Counted from the stretch's first letter, positions 1 through 14,977 are shown. The stretch is DNA of 64,000 bases from Batrachochytrium dendrobatidis JAM81 (GCF_000203795.2 NW_006281107.1:444965-508964); one strand, 5' to 3'. Notes: a model not told the origin generated them from the letters alone. Program-made: numbers and translations.

Positions 1-527
1 TGTAAAATATACTTGTAGTCCAAACATACCAATTTGTCCAACAATACATGACGAGCTAGCTTTACTTTGCTAAAAGAACCCTCACCGATGGTTGAGATGA
101 TCTCAAACCCTTGCTGGCTGACTTCTAGGAATTGACACTCTCCTTTTGGTGGATTGGGTGCTTGACTGGAATGGTGCTTATGAGCAGTATGGTGTGGATA
201 AGGTGCTAATGAGGACAATGCACTCAACACCTCATTCACCAATATAGAATCAGAAGTATCATTGTTCAACGGCATTTCTGTTGGATGATTAGTGGCATCA
301 TCCTTGACAGTCCTATTGGGAACAAATAGTCTAGGAATGGAAACTGCTAATTCTCGAGCAGGTCGAGTCACAAAGGAAGATTTGCTTGGAGACTGGCCTT
401 GCACAGACGGTTCATTTTGCCTAATAGGAATAGGCATCTTTAGCGGGGTGTGCATTGAGTCTACAATGGTCTTGGTTGGTATATCACTTTCTTGGCTTTT
501 AAGACTACAGAGTTGGCTGGTGCTCAT
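1..527 (-). CDS. Protein kinase, 5' exon only (runs off window)
   Basis: The first exon reads from an ATG at 527 down to about 30, followed by a GTATGT donor, so only the N-terminus is inside the window. About 140 residues of low-complexity Ser/Pro/Asn-rich leader precede FEIISTIGEGSFSKVKLAR, a textbook glycine-rich nucleotide-binding loop (GxGxFxxV) of a eukaryotic Ser/Thr kinase. The catalytic Lys, HRD and DFG motifs lie beyond the edge, so activity and subfamily cannot be judged. The GEGSFSKVKLA form is common in CAMK/SNF1-like kinases, but that is only a hint. The stop of the next gene lies 207 bases away, on the same strand. Confidence 0.75.
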   Translation of the reverse strand, partial: MSTSQLCSLKSQESDIPTKTIVDSMHTPLKMPIPIRQNEPSVQGQSPSKSSFVTRPARELAVSIPRLFVPNRTVKDDATNHPTEMPLNNDTSDSILVNEVLSALSSLAPYPHHTAHKHHSSQAPNPPKGECQFLEVSQQGFEIISTIGEGSFSKVKLARHVLLDKLVCLDYKYIL

Positions 528-733
528 TTCAAAATAAACTATTTCAATGGTTTAAATTTATTGCACTAGCAAAATCAATGAATGGCTTGATAAAAATAGT
601 TGTTGGATAAAAATATAAAAGTGAATCTGCTACTAATGTTCAGTCATTGGACTTGATCAAAAGTAGCTTTTCAATTTATACAATCGTAAAAGCATGAATA
701 TGTCACTGTAGAAAATATCAAACTCGACTCAGT

Positions 734-5115
<4,382 letters not shown>

Positions 5116-7185
5116 ATGCATCTGCCACGTCTTGTACCTGCAAGTACTGTTTTAGCCATCATTTGCGAGACAGCTGTTGCGTTTAGGAGAGTGCCGTACG
5201 CACAATCCAAATCTCGTCGCACATTCGTGTCTTACTCGAATCTACCATCCAAACAAAAAACGAATGCTTTTTTAGTAAACTTGAATAACATACCATCAAG
5301 TAGCTCGCTTCCAACAATAGATCAGCGTCCCACGACAACAGTGGATGTTGCTACAGACTCGATGCAAAGCACAACAGAGTTCAAGCAAACCGCGCTCGCT
5401 TCTACAGACGATGCAGTAATTTTACCAGTTCTATACTCGACCAGTACTACAGTCTCGGACCAATCCCTGTCACCATCGACTGTAAAAACGCCTAGCAGTG
5501 ATGTCAATTTTGAATTGATTGATGCAACTGGTTCTTTGATAACATCAGATGCATTTTCACCTACTGCACTTGAAGCAGCGGAAACCCAATTTTTCCTTAC
5601 TCGAACGCCATCACAAGATTCAGTCGCTTCGCCTATATTGTTGAGCAATGTACCGCTTGATTTTTCAACTCCGACTCAAACCACTTTTCTGCAGGAATTT
5701 TCAACAGCATTGCCATTGGAATCTACAGTTGATGTACTTGATCCGGCATCCACGTCGCCAGCGATTGACAATCCATATACTACAAACACGGTTGAAACAC
5801 CAGCTCCTATTTCTGTTCCAATCGAAATCAACAATAGGTTCATGGACTCTCCAGATAGTTTGTTGGGACAGATAGATATTCTTATTACACGATACGGCTC
5901 TAAGCCAAGGGCACCAAGTCGTAAAGCAAGAAGTGTCAGCAGTTTGGCTGCTCCGAGGAATGTCGAAGTCACCAACAGTGCTGATGCGCAATATTATGGT
6001 CGAATCGCTTTGGGAACACCGCCGCAAAGCTTTCTGGTTCAGTTTGATACTGGATCAGCAAATCTCTGGTAAGTGATTTGATCAAATGGTTAGAAGCATG
6101 TGCAGATGCTGGTACATCTAGTTTGAATTTTTGACACAAATTGACAACATGGCATATACTACTTTTAAACTCGATGAATCTATAGGCTTCCCTCGACGCG
6201 ATGCTCGGATCCAGCCTGTGTAAAGCATTCTCAGTTCAATCGATTGCTTTCATCCACCTGGACTTCACTCACGCAAACGTTTTCCATTCAATGTATGTAA
6301 ATATAAATGTCAAAAGTGGTAGCACATTTGTCGGGGTTAAATAGGAATCGGCCTGTTATGATTAGCATAGCAACTAGATGGTCCTGTTTATGTCGGATAT
6401 GCACTTGTTTGCATTCATTACTAACTAGATATGTGTATTTTCTATGAATAGATGGAACAGGATCGCTCAGTGGTGTCATGTCCTCTGATACCTTTTATAT
6501 GGCTGGTCTGACTGTCACAAACCAAAGCTTTGCCGAGTCTGTATCTCAGCCAGGCACGACATTCATCAACACAAAGTATGATGGAGTTCTTGGATTAGGC
6601 ATGCGCGAAATTTCAATCAATAATGTAGCAACACCAATGGAAAATATGCATGCGCAAGGTTTGATACCAGCTGGAGTATTTGGATTATATCTTACCAAGA
6701 ACAGTGCACCAGGTTCGGTATTGACAATTGGTGGATATGATCCAAGCCATGTTGATGGATCCATTACATGGCTGCCACTGTCCAAACGACAATTTTGGCA
6801 AGTGGGGTTAACCTCGGTAACCTTTAATGGCACAACTCTCATACAAAATGCACAAGCCGTGTTTGATAGTGGGACGTCGCTTATAGCCATCCCAACAGTA
6901 TCTGCGACACTGATCCACCAACAACTTGGTGCGATTCCATATCAAAACGGACTTCAGTTGATACCGTGCACAGGACTGCCTTCAGTTACCTTTATGTTGA
7001 ACAATGTGTCATTTACGCTGCGCAACGAAGACTATGTGATTCCATTTGGATTTGGATACTGCGTGTCAGCATTTGTTGGACTAGATATGCATGGGTTTTG
7101 GATATTGGGTGATTCGTTTATGAAGCTGTACTATACTATTTTTGATTCTGATAACAATCGCATTGGAATTGCCAATTCGCGATGA
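5116..7185 (+). CDS. Secreted pepsin-family aspartyl protease B
   Basis: Exons 5116-6068, 6186-6292 and 6452-7185 join in frame to 597 residues. The start codon opens a hydrophobic N-terminus ending near ETAVAF, a probable signal peptide. A Ser/Thr-rich propeptide of roughly 270 residues follows. The catalytic domain carries [22 protein letters not shown] at the exon 1 end, YGTGSLSG at the start of exon 3, and FDSGTS as the second active-site Asp. Exons 2 and 3 have exactly the same lengths (107 and 734 bases) as in protease A, and the intron phases match, so the two genes come from one inverted duplication. The propeptides have diverged much more than the catalytic parts. Confidence 0.92.
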
Positions 7186-7670
7186 TGTAGTGTTGAATGG
7201 ACTGTATTTTCAATGTTGAACTCGATTGTGAGATAAATATATCTTGTGTTGAATAAACAATATGAATTGAGTATTAGTTATCAAAATGATTCTAATCGGT
7301 AGACTTGGTTGTTTTGGCTGTATTCTAGATTTGTTTAGCATTGGGACTCGGTCGGGTTTAATCACCATAGACTAGCCAATGGGGTTTCAATACTATTACA
7401 AAGTCTGCTTTGTTTTTGGCTGGCATTTTACAGAGTAAAAACAGTGTTGGGATAAATGGGAAGACCAAGAGAGTTGGCATGCTCAATGTGGTGATAAGTT
7501 GTGATCAATGGCTTTAATATTTGCCATGATTACAAGTCCAAATGTTGTCATGCACTCAATGATATACATTTGATTGAAGAGTTACCAAAGCTATCTCTAT
7601 CTAATCAGTAGCTGATTTTATCCAAAGTAGCCCCGACTTTGATGAGATCGCATCTCTGTCGAGTATTGGC
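7186..7670. other. Intergenic, left edge of accessory island
   Basis: No convincing gene here. The first 100 bases after the protease stop are AT-rich 3' flank, with an AATAAA-like signal near 7252 (ttgaataaacaat). The rest shows no recognisable repeat or RNA gene. The island with CRN-type and virus-like genes begins just to the right. Confidence 0.4.
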
Positions 7671-8030
7671 TCAGTCGACTTTTTCAATGACAACAAACGT
7701 GATTGCCTTTTCAATGGAGTCGTTTAAAAAATACTCGACAGTTTTGTTTGGAGTCGCTGTTGAGCAAGCATCATCGTGTAAAAGTTGTGGATCTTTCCAT
7801 GTTGAAGCAACGTAGTCTCGTAATTCTTTATTGGTTTCATCTAAATTGCATGTGTTCTTGATTGCATATACAATACCATTTTCAATGGTAAACAGATACT
7901 TTTCATCTTCAAAAACCTCTTTGTTCATTAGGTCCTTGATTTCTGTATTCGTTTCTTGATCCAAAGTAGTATAAATAGGACACCGAATAATACCAGTTTT
8001 TTTAGGTGACTTGAATTTGCTCTAAAGCTG
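7671..8030 (-). CDS. Unrecognised ORF fragment with GIIRCPI peptide
   Basis: The minus-strand frame is open from a stop near 8019 to a TGA at 7671-7673 and gives about 115 residues, with no ATG near its beginning. The first part contains KKTGIIRCPIYTT, which recurs in related form near 16665 and 21840. The rest is acidic (NKEVFEDEKYLFTIENG, TWKDPQLLHDD). A CTTTAG acceptor-like site at the 5' end would allow this to be a 3' exon, but two stops interrupt the similar sequence upstream. I do not recognise the family. It is either a last exon or a decayed gene. Confidence 0.35.
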
Positions 8031-8170
8031 TCAAAATAACAAGTTATCAGAGATGAGCATCAAGGTCAGAAACCTAAGGGTAATCGCATTCAAGTTTGAA
8101 TTATCAGGAGCTATTTGTGCGGGACTCATACTAATGCTTTAAATGGATCCTGCCGTTATACCAAGATCTG
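7966..8170. repeat. Dispersed repeat, copy A
   Basis: About 200 bases here resemble 16646-16860 in the same orientation. Shared blocks include AGTAGTATA, CACCGAAT.ATACCAG followed by a T run, TATC.GAGAT, and TCAGGAGCT near the right end. A third, shorter match lies inverted at 21828-21862. Read on the minus strand, the left end encodes the GIIRCPI peptide, so the repeat may be a decayed protein-coding segment rather than a transposon end. Confidence 0.55.
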
Positions 8171-8293
8171 GTAGTAAAGTTATATAGTAACCACGATTAG
8201 ATAATGCCAGTTATTGTTTAACGTTTATTGGATGATTCTTACTAAAACTTATTATTACCTTTTCAGGAATGGTAAGATGGTTCTACAAGAAGA

Positions 8294-8797
8294 CTACAGA
8301 AAACTCCAGCGAAAACAGATGCAAGTTGTGAATTCCATTGTTGCTTGCCAGATCGACTGCCAAATAGTGTATAGAGAGTATCCTAAGCCAGTCATATCAA
8401 TAATGATGAATATGACATCAGCAATAAATGGATGATGATATTCTTCCACTTCATTGTCAGTCTCAAAAAGACAGTGACAGAATAACCAAGTCCTAAACCA
8501 AATGAAAAGCAAAAACACAAAATGCATTGGTCCAGGTAAGTCACTAAAGGAATCACTATGATTGTGTTGGTGATTGAAACTTGAGTTTCTTCTAATACAT
8601 CCTTCAAATCAGAGGCTCTTAATACTTCAATAATCGAGTTTCCTATTTTCAAATCCAAATTGCAAATAGGAGTCTGCAAAGCAGGCATAACTGCTTCTTT
8701 TATCGCACATTTCAGAGCTGAAATAGTCTTGCCTTTAAATTGGTCAATAGTGAGCAGTGTATCAAAGTGTTGGTATTTTGAAGTATATTTTTGTCAT
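8294..8797 (-). pseudogene. CRN (Crinkler)-like header, broken
   Basis: The minus-strand ATG at 8797 opens with MTKIYFKIPT and then hits a stop. A frame change restores a ubiquitin-like header of the CRN type: FDTLLTIDQF, then ISALKCAIKEA, a Leu-Asp-Leu block and a hydrophobic ITNTIIVIP strand, to about 8530. The segment beyond (8290-8530) is open in two frames with hydrophobic stretches and has no recognisable effector domain. CRN headers direct secreted effectors of oomycetes and some fungi to host cells. The start lies only 35 bases from the start of a second CRN gene on the other strand. At least one frameshift makes this a probable pseudogene. Confidence 0.5.
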
Positions 8798-8832
8798 TTT
8801 TCAGTTTATTTGAGGAAAAAAAAGCTTTAAAA
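8798..8832. promoter_or_regulatory. 35-bp divergent CRN start region
   Basis: Only 35 bases lie between the two divergent ATG codons. They include an A-rich run just before the plus-strand ATG (aaaaaaaagctttaaaa). A similar very short divergent spacing is seen at 19242-19280 beside the other CRN-type gene. Confidence 0.4.
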
Positions 8833-9777
8833 ATGACAAAACTTTGGGTCAAATTCAAGCCAAACAACGCTACAAGGGTATCTACTGAAGACTGCGAGAA
8901 TGTAGATGACCTTCTTAAAGCCTGCAAGAAGGAGCTCTCTCCTCACTTTGATTCCTATGCAATTGACCAACTCTCCCTTTCCACTACGGATGGTGGTACT
9001 CCTTTACAACCAGACGACCCTATTCCTGCTCAGAATACAGCAAAGACTCCTCTATTCATCACTGTTGCAGACAGTTCTTTAGGGAGTCGCTCTTTATCAA
9101 AATCTAGCTTAAAAGCTCCTCATCCTAAACGAAAAGAAAGATGGGAACAACTCAATGAAATTCTTGAAAAGAACAAAAGGAAATCCAAGGCGACTGATTC
9201 AACAGCATATTCGTATGTTTCTTGGAATCAGGTCAAGGATGTACTACGAACTACTCCTTATATCCAATCTTCAAAGGCTATTCCAGATACTCAATTCAAT
9301 ATTCTCACACAGTATTTGTCGTTTGCCACAAAGTGCTTTGGTTCAGTTATATCATTCATGGGACCTCAGAGACTTCATTTGATTGCACCAATCATTATTT
9401 GTGTGCTTCCTGTTCAACGGAGATGTTCAAATTGAAGTAGAGGAAGATTTGAACAGAGATTTCTTGAAAGCTCATGGCCATTTTGAATTTGTGTTACGTC
9501 GTGGGAAGAAAAGAGTTTATATCGTCGAAGCAAAGAAGGAAGATATGGATCAAGGAATGACAGAATTTGATTGGATGTGAAGTAGCAGCAGAGATTGGTC
9601 ACTTGGATTCAGTCTATGGAATTGTTACCAACTATGCGCAGTGGAGTTTCTTGCGTAGTCTTGATGAAAAGATTGAGATGGACGAATGTTCCATCAAGTT
9701 GTTGCCTGGAGGTGAACCTAGTACAGATTCTCTTGTCGATATCACTGGAAAAATCTATGCTATGCTATCCGATGAAT
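8833..9777 (+). pseudogene. CRN effector with PD-(D/E)xK nuclease domain, frameshifted
   Basis: The first frame, from the ATG at 8833 to a stop at 9435, gives a CRN-type header (MTKLWVKFKPNN, with LFITVADSS closing the ubiquitin-like part near residue 80) and a linker. The reading then continues in the next frame (about 9383-9580) with GHFEFVLRRGKKRVYIVEAK. There the E-A-K matches the ExK element of restriction-endonuclease-fold CRN nucleases. It continues in a third frame (about 9567-9777) with GCEVAAEIG and GIVTNYAQWSF. Two frame changes are needed, near 9410 and near 9560, so as written it is a pseudogene unless the assembly is wrong. Known CRN nucleases act in the nucleus and can kill host cells. 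Companion copy 1 follows 111 bases downstream. Confidence 0.7.
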
Positions 9778-9888
9778 GAAATAAATGTGTTTGTTTTTTA
9801 ACAAAGTTATAATTGCAATATTGAGGCTTATCAAAACCTTAAAATTGTAGTATTAGTTTATAATTGTAATTTCCATTGTTTACTACAA

Positions 9889-10614
9889 ATGTCTGAACAG
9901 CTTATCACCTGGATTAGAAGAGTTGCTGCTCTAAATGATTTAGATTTGGAAGAAGAGCTCAAATTAATCAACAAGAATTCACTCAATGTATTTGCAAGAG
10001 TAATCAGTCATATACACCATCCAGAATTAGATTCTCATACATACAGAAATGGAACGTATGAAGCACATCCACATGCAGATACAATCGATTTATTGGTTTC
10101 TATTGGAGTATACATTATCTGCCATCAATTCGGAAACACCAGTCAGTTCTCATATGGATGACAATACTAGAATCAAGGTCTTAACCAGACGTATTACTAT
10201 TTACAAGTCTGAATTATCTGGCAAGAATCGCCTCATGGTCCATTACCAAAATATTTGCAAACTAGACAATTCATTGGACAAGACCTGGTTGCCTTGGAAG
10301 GATGATTTCCAAATCAAAAAGAATTCAATGACTACACTCTAAAAGCATTTAAATGGAACTATACGATGTGTCATTTATACATTGGATATCGTTGGTTTTT
10401 GAATGACTATCCTGTGTTTGTTTATTCTACTTTGCCTTGGACAACTATTCGCAGTGAATGTACTCGCTGTAGAAGATGGCTGGACAGCGATGAAACAAAA
10501 AGTTTACCTACTTCTGATTTACGTTTTCATTCTGGAAAGGAACTTTATCACCATATCGGGAAAGTCAAAATGAAACTGAAACAAGCGAATTCCCTTTTAG
10601 CTTTCATTCTTTAG
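9889..10614 (+). pseudogene. CRN-linked companion gene, copy 1 (broken)
   Basis: An ATG at 9889 starts MSEQLITWIRRVAALND and stays open to 10161. Two further frames, 10049-10342 and 10366-10614, continue the similarity to the gene at 18629-19241. Shared blocks are the N-terminal xxQLxxWIRxxAAL motif and a C-terminal block seen here as YPVFVYSTLPWTTIR and in the other copy as YPMFLYSGLNWTTLR. I do not recognise the family. It has no signal peptide and no obvious catalytic motif, and it is rich in Leu, Lys and aromatic residues. At least two frame changes are needed. It lies directly downstream of a CRN nuclease gene, while the second copy lies divergently beside a CRN-type NTPase. Confidence 0.55.
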
Positions 10615-11449
10615 AAGATGACGAAGTTGAAGCTCAAGTAGGAGGTGAAATGGTTATTTTTACGAGTCTTGCCAATTTGAACATTTAAAAATAAAGTCAG
10701 TTTTGGAGTCGAAGCTCCTATTTACAATATATACAACCAAATCTTTTAATCTTAGAATATTCTTACTATTGTCAATCAATTATACAAATCTTGATCGATT
10801 TGTTTAACTTTTTTGAATTCAACCAATTTCTGATATTGTTTGTAATCATTGGAGCAATTGGTGTTATTACACCATTTCTAATGACCTGTTATCCAATATA
10901 CTGCTAATTGTTTAGAGTGACTCGTGTAATCAACAGAAATGCCAGTTAAATCTTGTTTTAAATTAATCTGAAATAGAAATACTTTTGTATAAGTTGGTTT
11001 GTCAAGATAAATATAACAATCAACATTCCTTGTTTTGAACAATCCTAAAACTTTTATTCTGTAAAAAACACTCAAGTTTCAACTGCCTTGAAGTCTTTCA
11101 TTTGATATCAAGTCGGTTTTATTTAAAATTCAATTTAAATCAACTATTTGTTTGACAGGTTGAACGAAAGCAATTACACAGTGTGGTCAGACTTTTTGTA
11201 CTTTTGTAATCGCTCTTTTTCTTTTTTTGAATTGTTAACAATAATTGCAATATCTCAGTCGTTCGGATTCCTTGTTTTGGGTCGTTTGAATTCTTAACAA
11301 AGAATACCAATAGTTTTCATTGAATTATCAACTTAATTTCAACTATTTCTTCATTACTTGTATTAAACAGTAAGAATGAAATTAACGTCACACTTTGACT
11401 TGATGATGAAAGCACGCAATACGAAATATACTTTTCTACAGTAATCACA
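10615..11449. other. AT-rich intergenic stretch
   Basis: Apart from the minus-strand fragment at 10786-11075, I see only AT-rich sequence with T runs (for example around 11210-11230). No intact ORF, RNA gene or clear repeat. Confidence 0.35.
10786..11075 (-). pseudogene. Unrecognised gene fragment
   Basis: The minus strand is open from about 11075 to a stop near 10885 (contains FLFQINLKQDLTGISVDYT) and continues in the same frame after that single TAG to 10786 (QYQKLVEFKKVKQIDQDLYN). The composition looks coding, but there is no good start and no recognised family. It sits in an otherwise gene-poor stretch between the companion pseudogene and a SIAH-like pseudogene. Confidence 0.25.
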
Positions 11450-11452
11450 CGA

Positions 11453-11862
11453 TTAATTCAATGCTTCAACGCACCTCATTTTGTCTGTATGACATGCTCC
11501 AAGAAATGTCAATGAAAAGGATATTGTGCGCAGTTTAGAACCACACGATCGTTCCACAATAAGCTCCTTGAGAAAACCATTAAACAACAAATGATAGCAA
11601 TTACGAGGTCGATACAACACACTTGACCAACGATACCACACAAACTGGCATAACGTATTAGCTTCCTGATCCAAGTCTTTGGCAGATATACAACTATTTC
11701 GATAAAACAAAATGAATCAAATATGTTGAAGCCAATCATTCCCATTGAAGTTATTGACTTGCTGTTTTATCCAAGAGCTAATTCCGAAGAAAGAGAGCAG
11801 GATGGAGTGGATCGATTCTTCCAACAACTACTGGATACAACAGTGACATTGAAGATGAATAG
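11453..11862 (+). pseudogene. SIAH-like RING/zinc-finger gene, decayed copy 1
   Basis: DNA at 11453-11600 resembles 15876-16010 (the RING part of copy 2), and 11690-11862 resembles 16405-16601 (its C-terminus), ending in the same acidic tail just before TAG. Between them the zinc-finger and substrate-binding parts are missing or unrecognisable. Several stops and frame changes interrupt the reading. SIAH proteins are RING-type E3 ubiquitin ligases. This is a dead paralogue, most likely from a tandem or dispersed duplication inside the island. Confidence 0.6.
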
Positions 11863-11863
11863 T

Positions 11864-12448
11864 TTACATGATAATTTCTTTCACATCATCTGAATTAGAA
11901 TCATCACCGCTCATAACAATTCTGTACAACTTTTCCTGTAATGATTGCTGTTTTTCGATGACTCTTGGCAGCATCTTTATGTTTGCAAAGATTCGATAAC
12001 CCATCATTTCTAGATTAACCTTCGCATTGTCACAAGTTGGATAATGCTTTTTGAAAAGAACAATTAACCCATAATGTAGTGAATAAATGGTATCGTTTGT
12101 TTCATAGCAACTATCGCTTATCATTTCTTTAATCCTTTTATAGTGATTTATGTCGATGCCGCATAATAGACTGGCATTGTTTTCCAAAGACAATATTTTG
12201 CCTTTTAATAGTTTCGATGGATTAACCTCGATTGGGTTTTCTAGTCTAAACATGGAATCTGGAACATCATCTAACACAACCGCTTCTTCATTTCCAACGT
12301 AATTATACGCTACTTTCAACAGCGAATTATTGACACGCTTTTCAACAACTTGATAGATATGATTATTTCTTGGATCGAGATAAATTGTGTCCGTTAGTAA
12401 ATTGTTGATGTACTTTGATCTCGGATTTGAGCAAGGTAAATTCAACAT
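11864..12448 (-). CDS. Hypothetical protein, 194 residues
   Basis: An intact minus-strand frame starts at the ATG at 12448 (MLNLPCSNPRSKYINN) and stops at 11864; the frame is open a further 36 bases upstream, but without an ATG. The protein is mixed alpha/beta in character, with IYQVVEKRVNNSLLKVAYNY near the N-terminus and an acidic C-terminus (SGDDSNSDDVKE). It has no signal peptide or membrane span. I do not recognise it. It lies between a decayed SIAH-like gene and the decayed polymerase and is one of few island genes still open over 190 codons, so it may be functional. Convergent with the SIAH copy; the stops are one base apart. Confidence 0.5.
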   Translation of the reverse strand: MLNLPCSNPRSKYINNLLTDTIYLDPRNNHIYQVVEKRVNNSLLKVAYNYVGNEEAVVLDDVPDSMFRLENPIEVNPSKLLKGKILSLENNASLLCGIDINHYKRIKEMISDSCYETNDTIYSLHYGLIVLFKKHYPTCDNAKVNLEMMGYRIFANIKMLPRVIEKQQSLQEKLYRIVMSGDDSNSDDVKEIIM

Positions 12449-12559
12449 GTTGTTTAAATCTAGTCTAGAAAATAAAAGATGCAATATTCAGTCACAGCCA
12501 CTATCATAGATAGTTGATAAGTTTAATCCAAGATAAAATTGAATATTTAATTTCTTTTA

Positions 12560-14977
12560 AAATGATAAACAAGTTCATTGGAAATGTCAAACATATTGGA
12601 AGAAACCCAAATTCATTTGAATGAAAATGCAGTGTTGATTAAAGGAAATGACAGCACAGTTGGTCTGTACAAGGTTCTTTTTGAAGTAAATGGTATCGAG
12701 AGATATCGATTTGCTATTAAATACAAGACGAAAGAGAAAACTAGTACAAAGAATTGATTAGTTCAATTACAAATCTGGATGTCGGACGGGCTAGAAAGGT
12801 TAAACTAAGATTCAAAAGCACATTCAAGGGGTTTCCAGTGGAATGGACGATGCTAAAACCTACCACCAACTTTTACAGTTACAAAACAAACAGAAAGAGA
12901 GCTGGACAAGAACAACGGTCGTTTTCACAATATCATATCAAGAAATATTCGTTCTGACCAAAATCAAAACCAATTCATTGGTCGAGACACTTGTTTACAA
13001 CTTTAGATGAATTGAAGTTTACCATCAAAGAGAATCACAAAAAGCAAGCATTAAGATATTGGTTCGATATTCAATTCGGATATGTACTGAGGAACATTGA
13101 AACTGATGATAGAGTTCAGTTTTATCCCTCTGATAATACCTGCTTTAATATCAATGATTCACCACTAGTTAATTCCACTATTGATACGGTACTAAACCAA
13201 TTGGATGGTGATGATATACTGGAAAAATTGAAGTGTTCAAACTCCAAATGGAGTATTGAAAATATCTACGAGTATGTACTTTTAACAACACCCATTCCAG
13301 AGGTATCAATAGGCGCATCTGTAATTCTACCTGATTTCATCAAGAATATCAAGAGCATTGTTTCATTCCAGTATGTCACAAATAACCTTTGTTTTTGGTA
13401 GTTTTGCTCGTTATAAGTATCCAGAAATCAGATTAGACAGATTATCAAAGAAAGCAAAAGATCTTTACAAGGATTATTACAAAACCAATGTAAAGAAGTG
13501 TTATCCCAAACTTGATATTCAAGAATTGAAAGAGATTGAAAGCCATTTCTTTGTAAATGTCAACATATACCGATTCAATGGAAAGAAAGCGGTTATGGAA
13601 CGACATTCAGGTAAAGAATACAGGAGGTTATTAATTTGAATATATACTCTGATATAAGCCATAAATTCCATCATTTCTCCTCCATTATTAACTTGTCTCA
13701 GTTAACCAGTGTTTCAATGTCCAGATGCCATTCATCCTTTAGTGAATTCAAAAAGATAAAACGACACTCAATTGTTTGTGCAAAACCAAAGATAATATTT
13801 GAAAATGGAAATTATCAACCAAAGTTGAATGTATTTGAGCATCTTGAATTGAATGGAATTAATATACCGAAAGAAATGAGATTTTATCCATATTTCATCT
13901 ACTTTGATTTTGAAACTTGGTTGAAATCGGTCAATCTACGACCAACTTGAAGCTCATTCATTGAAACACACAAACTTTTGAGCACAAGTTTCATTGGAAG
14001 TGAAGAAAACAAGGCTCAATTCATCCCAGTTGAAGGTACAACTGAAGAAGCTTTGGATATAGTGATGACAAAAATGGATCAAATACGACACAAATATCTG
14101 CAATTGTTGTATTCAAAGTATTCTCGGTTCTTTGTAATAATGGCCAATTTGGACGATGCAAAGGTTCAGAAACGATTAAGATTAAAATTACTAGAATTTC
14201 TTGGTGTTCTGGCTATTTATGGCTTCAGTAGCTCATCATATGGCATCGACATCATCAAGAAATACCCTCCACAAGTCTTGAAACACTCTAAAAAACATGG
14301 AAATGTATCCAAATGCGAAAAGCTTTGGATTAATTCAATTCAAGGAGAATTAGGTCGTAATATTGAACAAAGCGAAAAGATTGAACGATACAATGTTGAT
14401 GACTACGATGAAGAATCAAACACAATCTATGACTTTCTGGGATGCTTTTTCCACTGATGTAGAAAGTGTCACAAATCAGAAGATATCAATCCTTTAACTG
14501 GAGATACGATGAACATATTGTATGAAAAGACAGCAAACAAGGAATCAGCTCTCAAACAATGGGATATACCACAAGATCAATTTGGAGTTGTGAGTTTCAT
14601 TCAGCTGAAAACGGTCAAGTGAATGACATTATCAAATGTAACAAATACCGAATGATATCAAATGGATCGTTTGCTTTTAAAGACATTCTTGCTTTTCAAC
14701 CACCAAATACTTTATTTGACAAGTTCTTGAAAACGTTTGACACACAATCACAATGGGAATATTTCCACATAAAGTAACTCGGAATTTATCGAAATACATT
14801 GATAAACACCCAAAGTTGACACAATATTCCAATAATGTCATTCAAGTTCTTAAAACACTCACATATTCCATCCAAAAAGTGGTTTTACAACAATCTAAAG
14901 GGATAATCAGTTTCATCCAACATTCAATTCACATCGACAACCTACAATGTATCATTTGTTTTGAATCCTTGTTTTAA
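12560..14977 (+). pseudogene. Virus/Polinton-type DNA polymerase B, 5' half, decayed
   Basis: Successive frames (12754-12957, 12991-13401, 13358-13639, 13636-13950, 13978-14457, 14559-14777, 14753-14977) together follow the N-terminal and exonuclease part of protein-primed family B polymerases of Mavericks/Polintons and related viruses. Landmarks are NNLCFW (13390), a Cys/His finger remnant (about 13720-13790), RFYPYFIYFDFETW with the Exo I Asp-x-Glu (13880-13920), GFSSSSYGID at the Exo II position (14222), where the usual Asn and Asp are replaced, and FKDILAFQPPNTLFDKFLK (14680-14740). At least six breaks are present. The polymerase motifs (SLYP-like, KxY, DTD) are not found downstream. It is therefore a dead, truncated remnant. 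Assignment to Polinton rather than another virus-like element is inference. Confidence 0.65.

Noticed and set aside
5322..6027. Several minus-strand ORFs over the protease B propeptide
   Set aside because: They mirror a low-complexity Ser/Thr-rich coding region; the plus-strand gene is clear.
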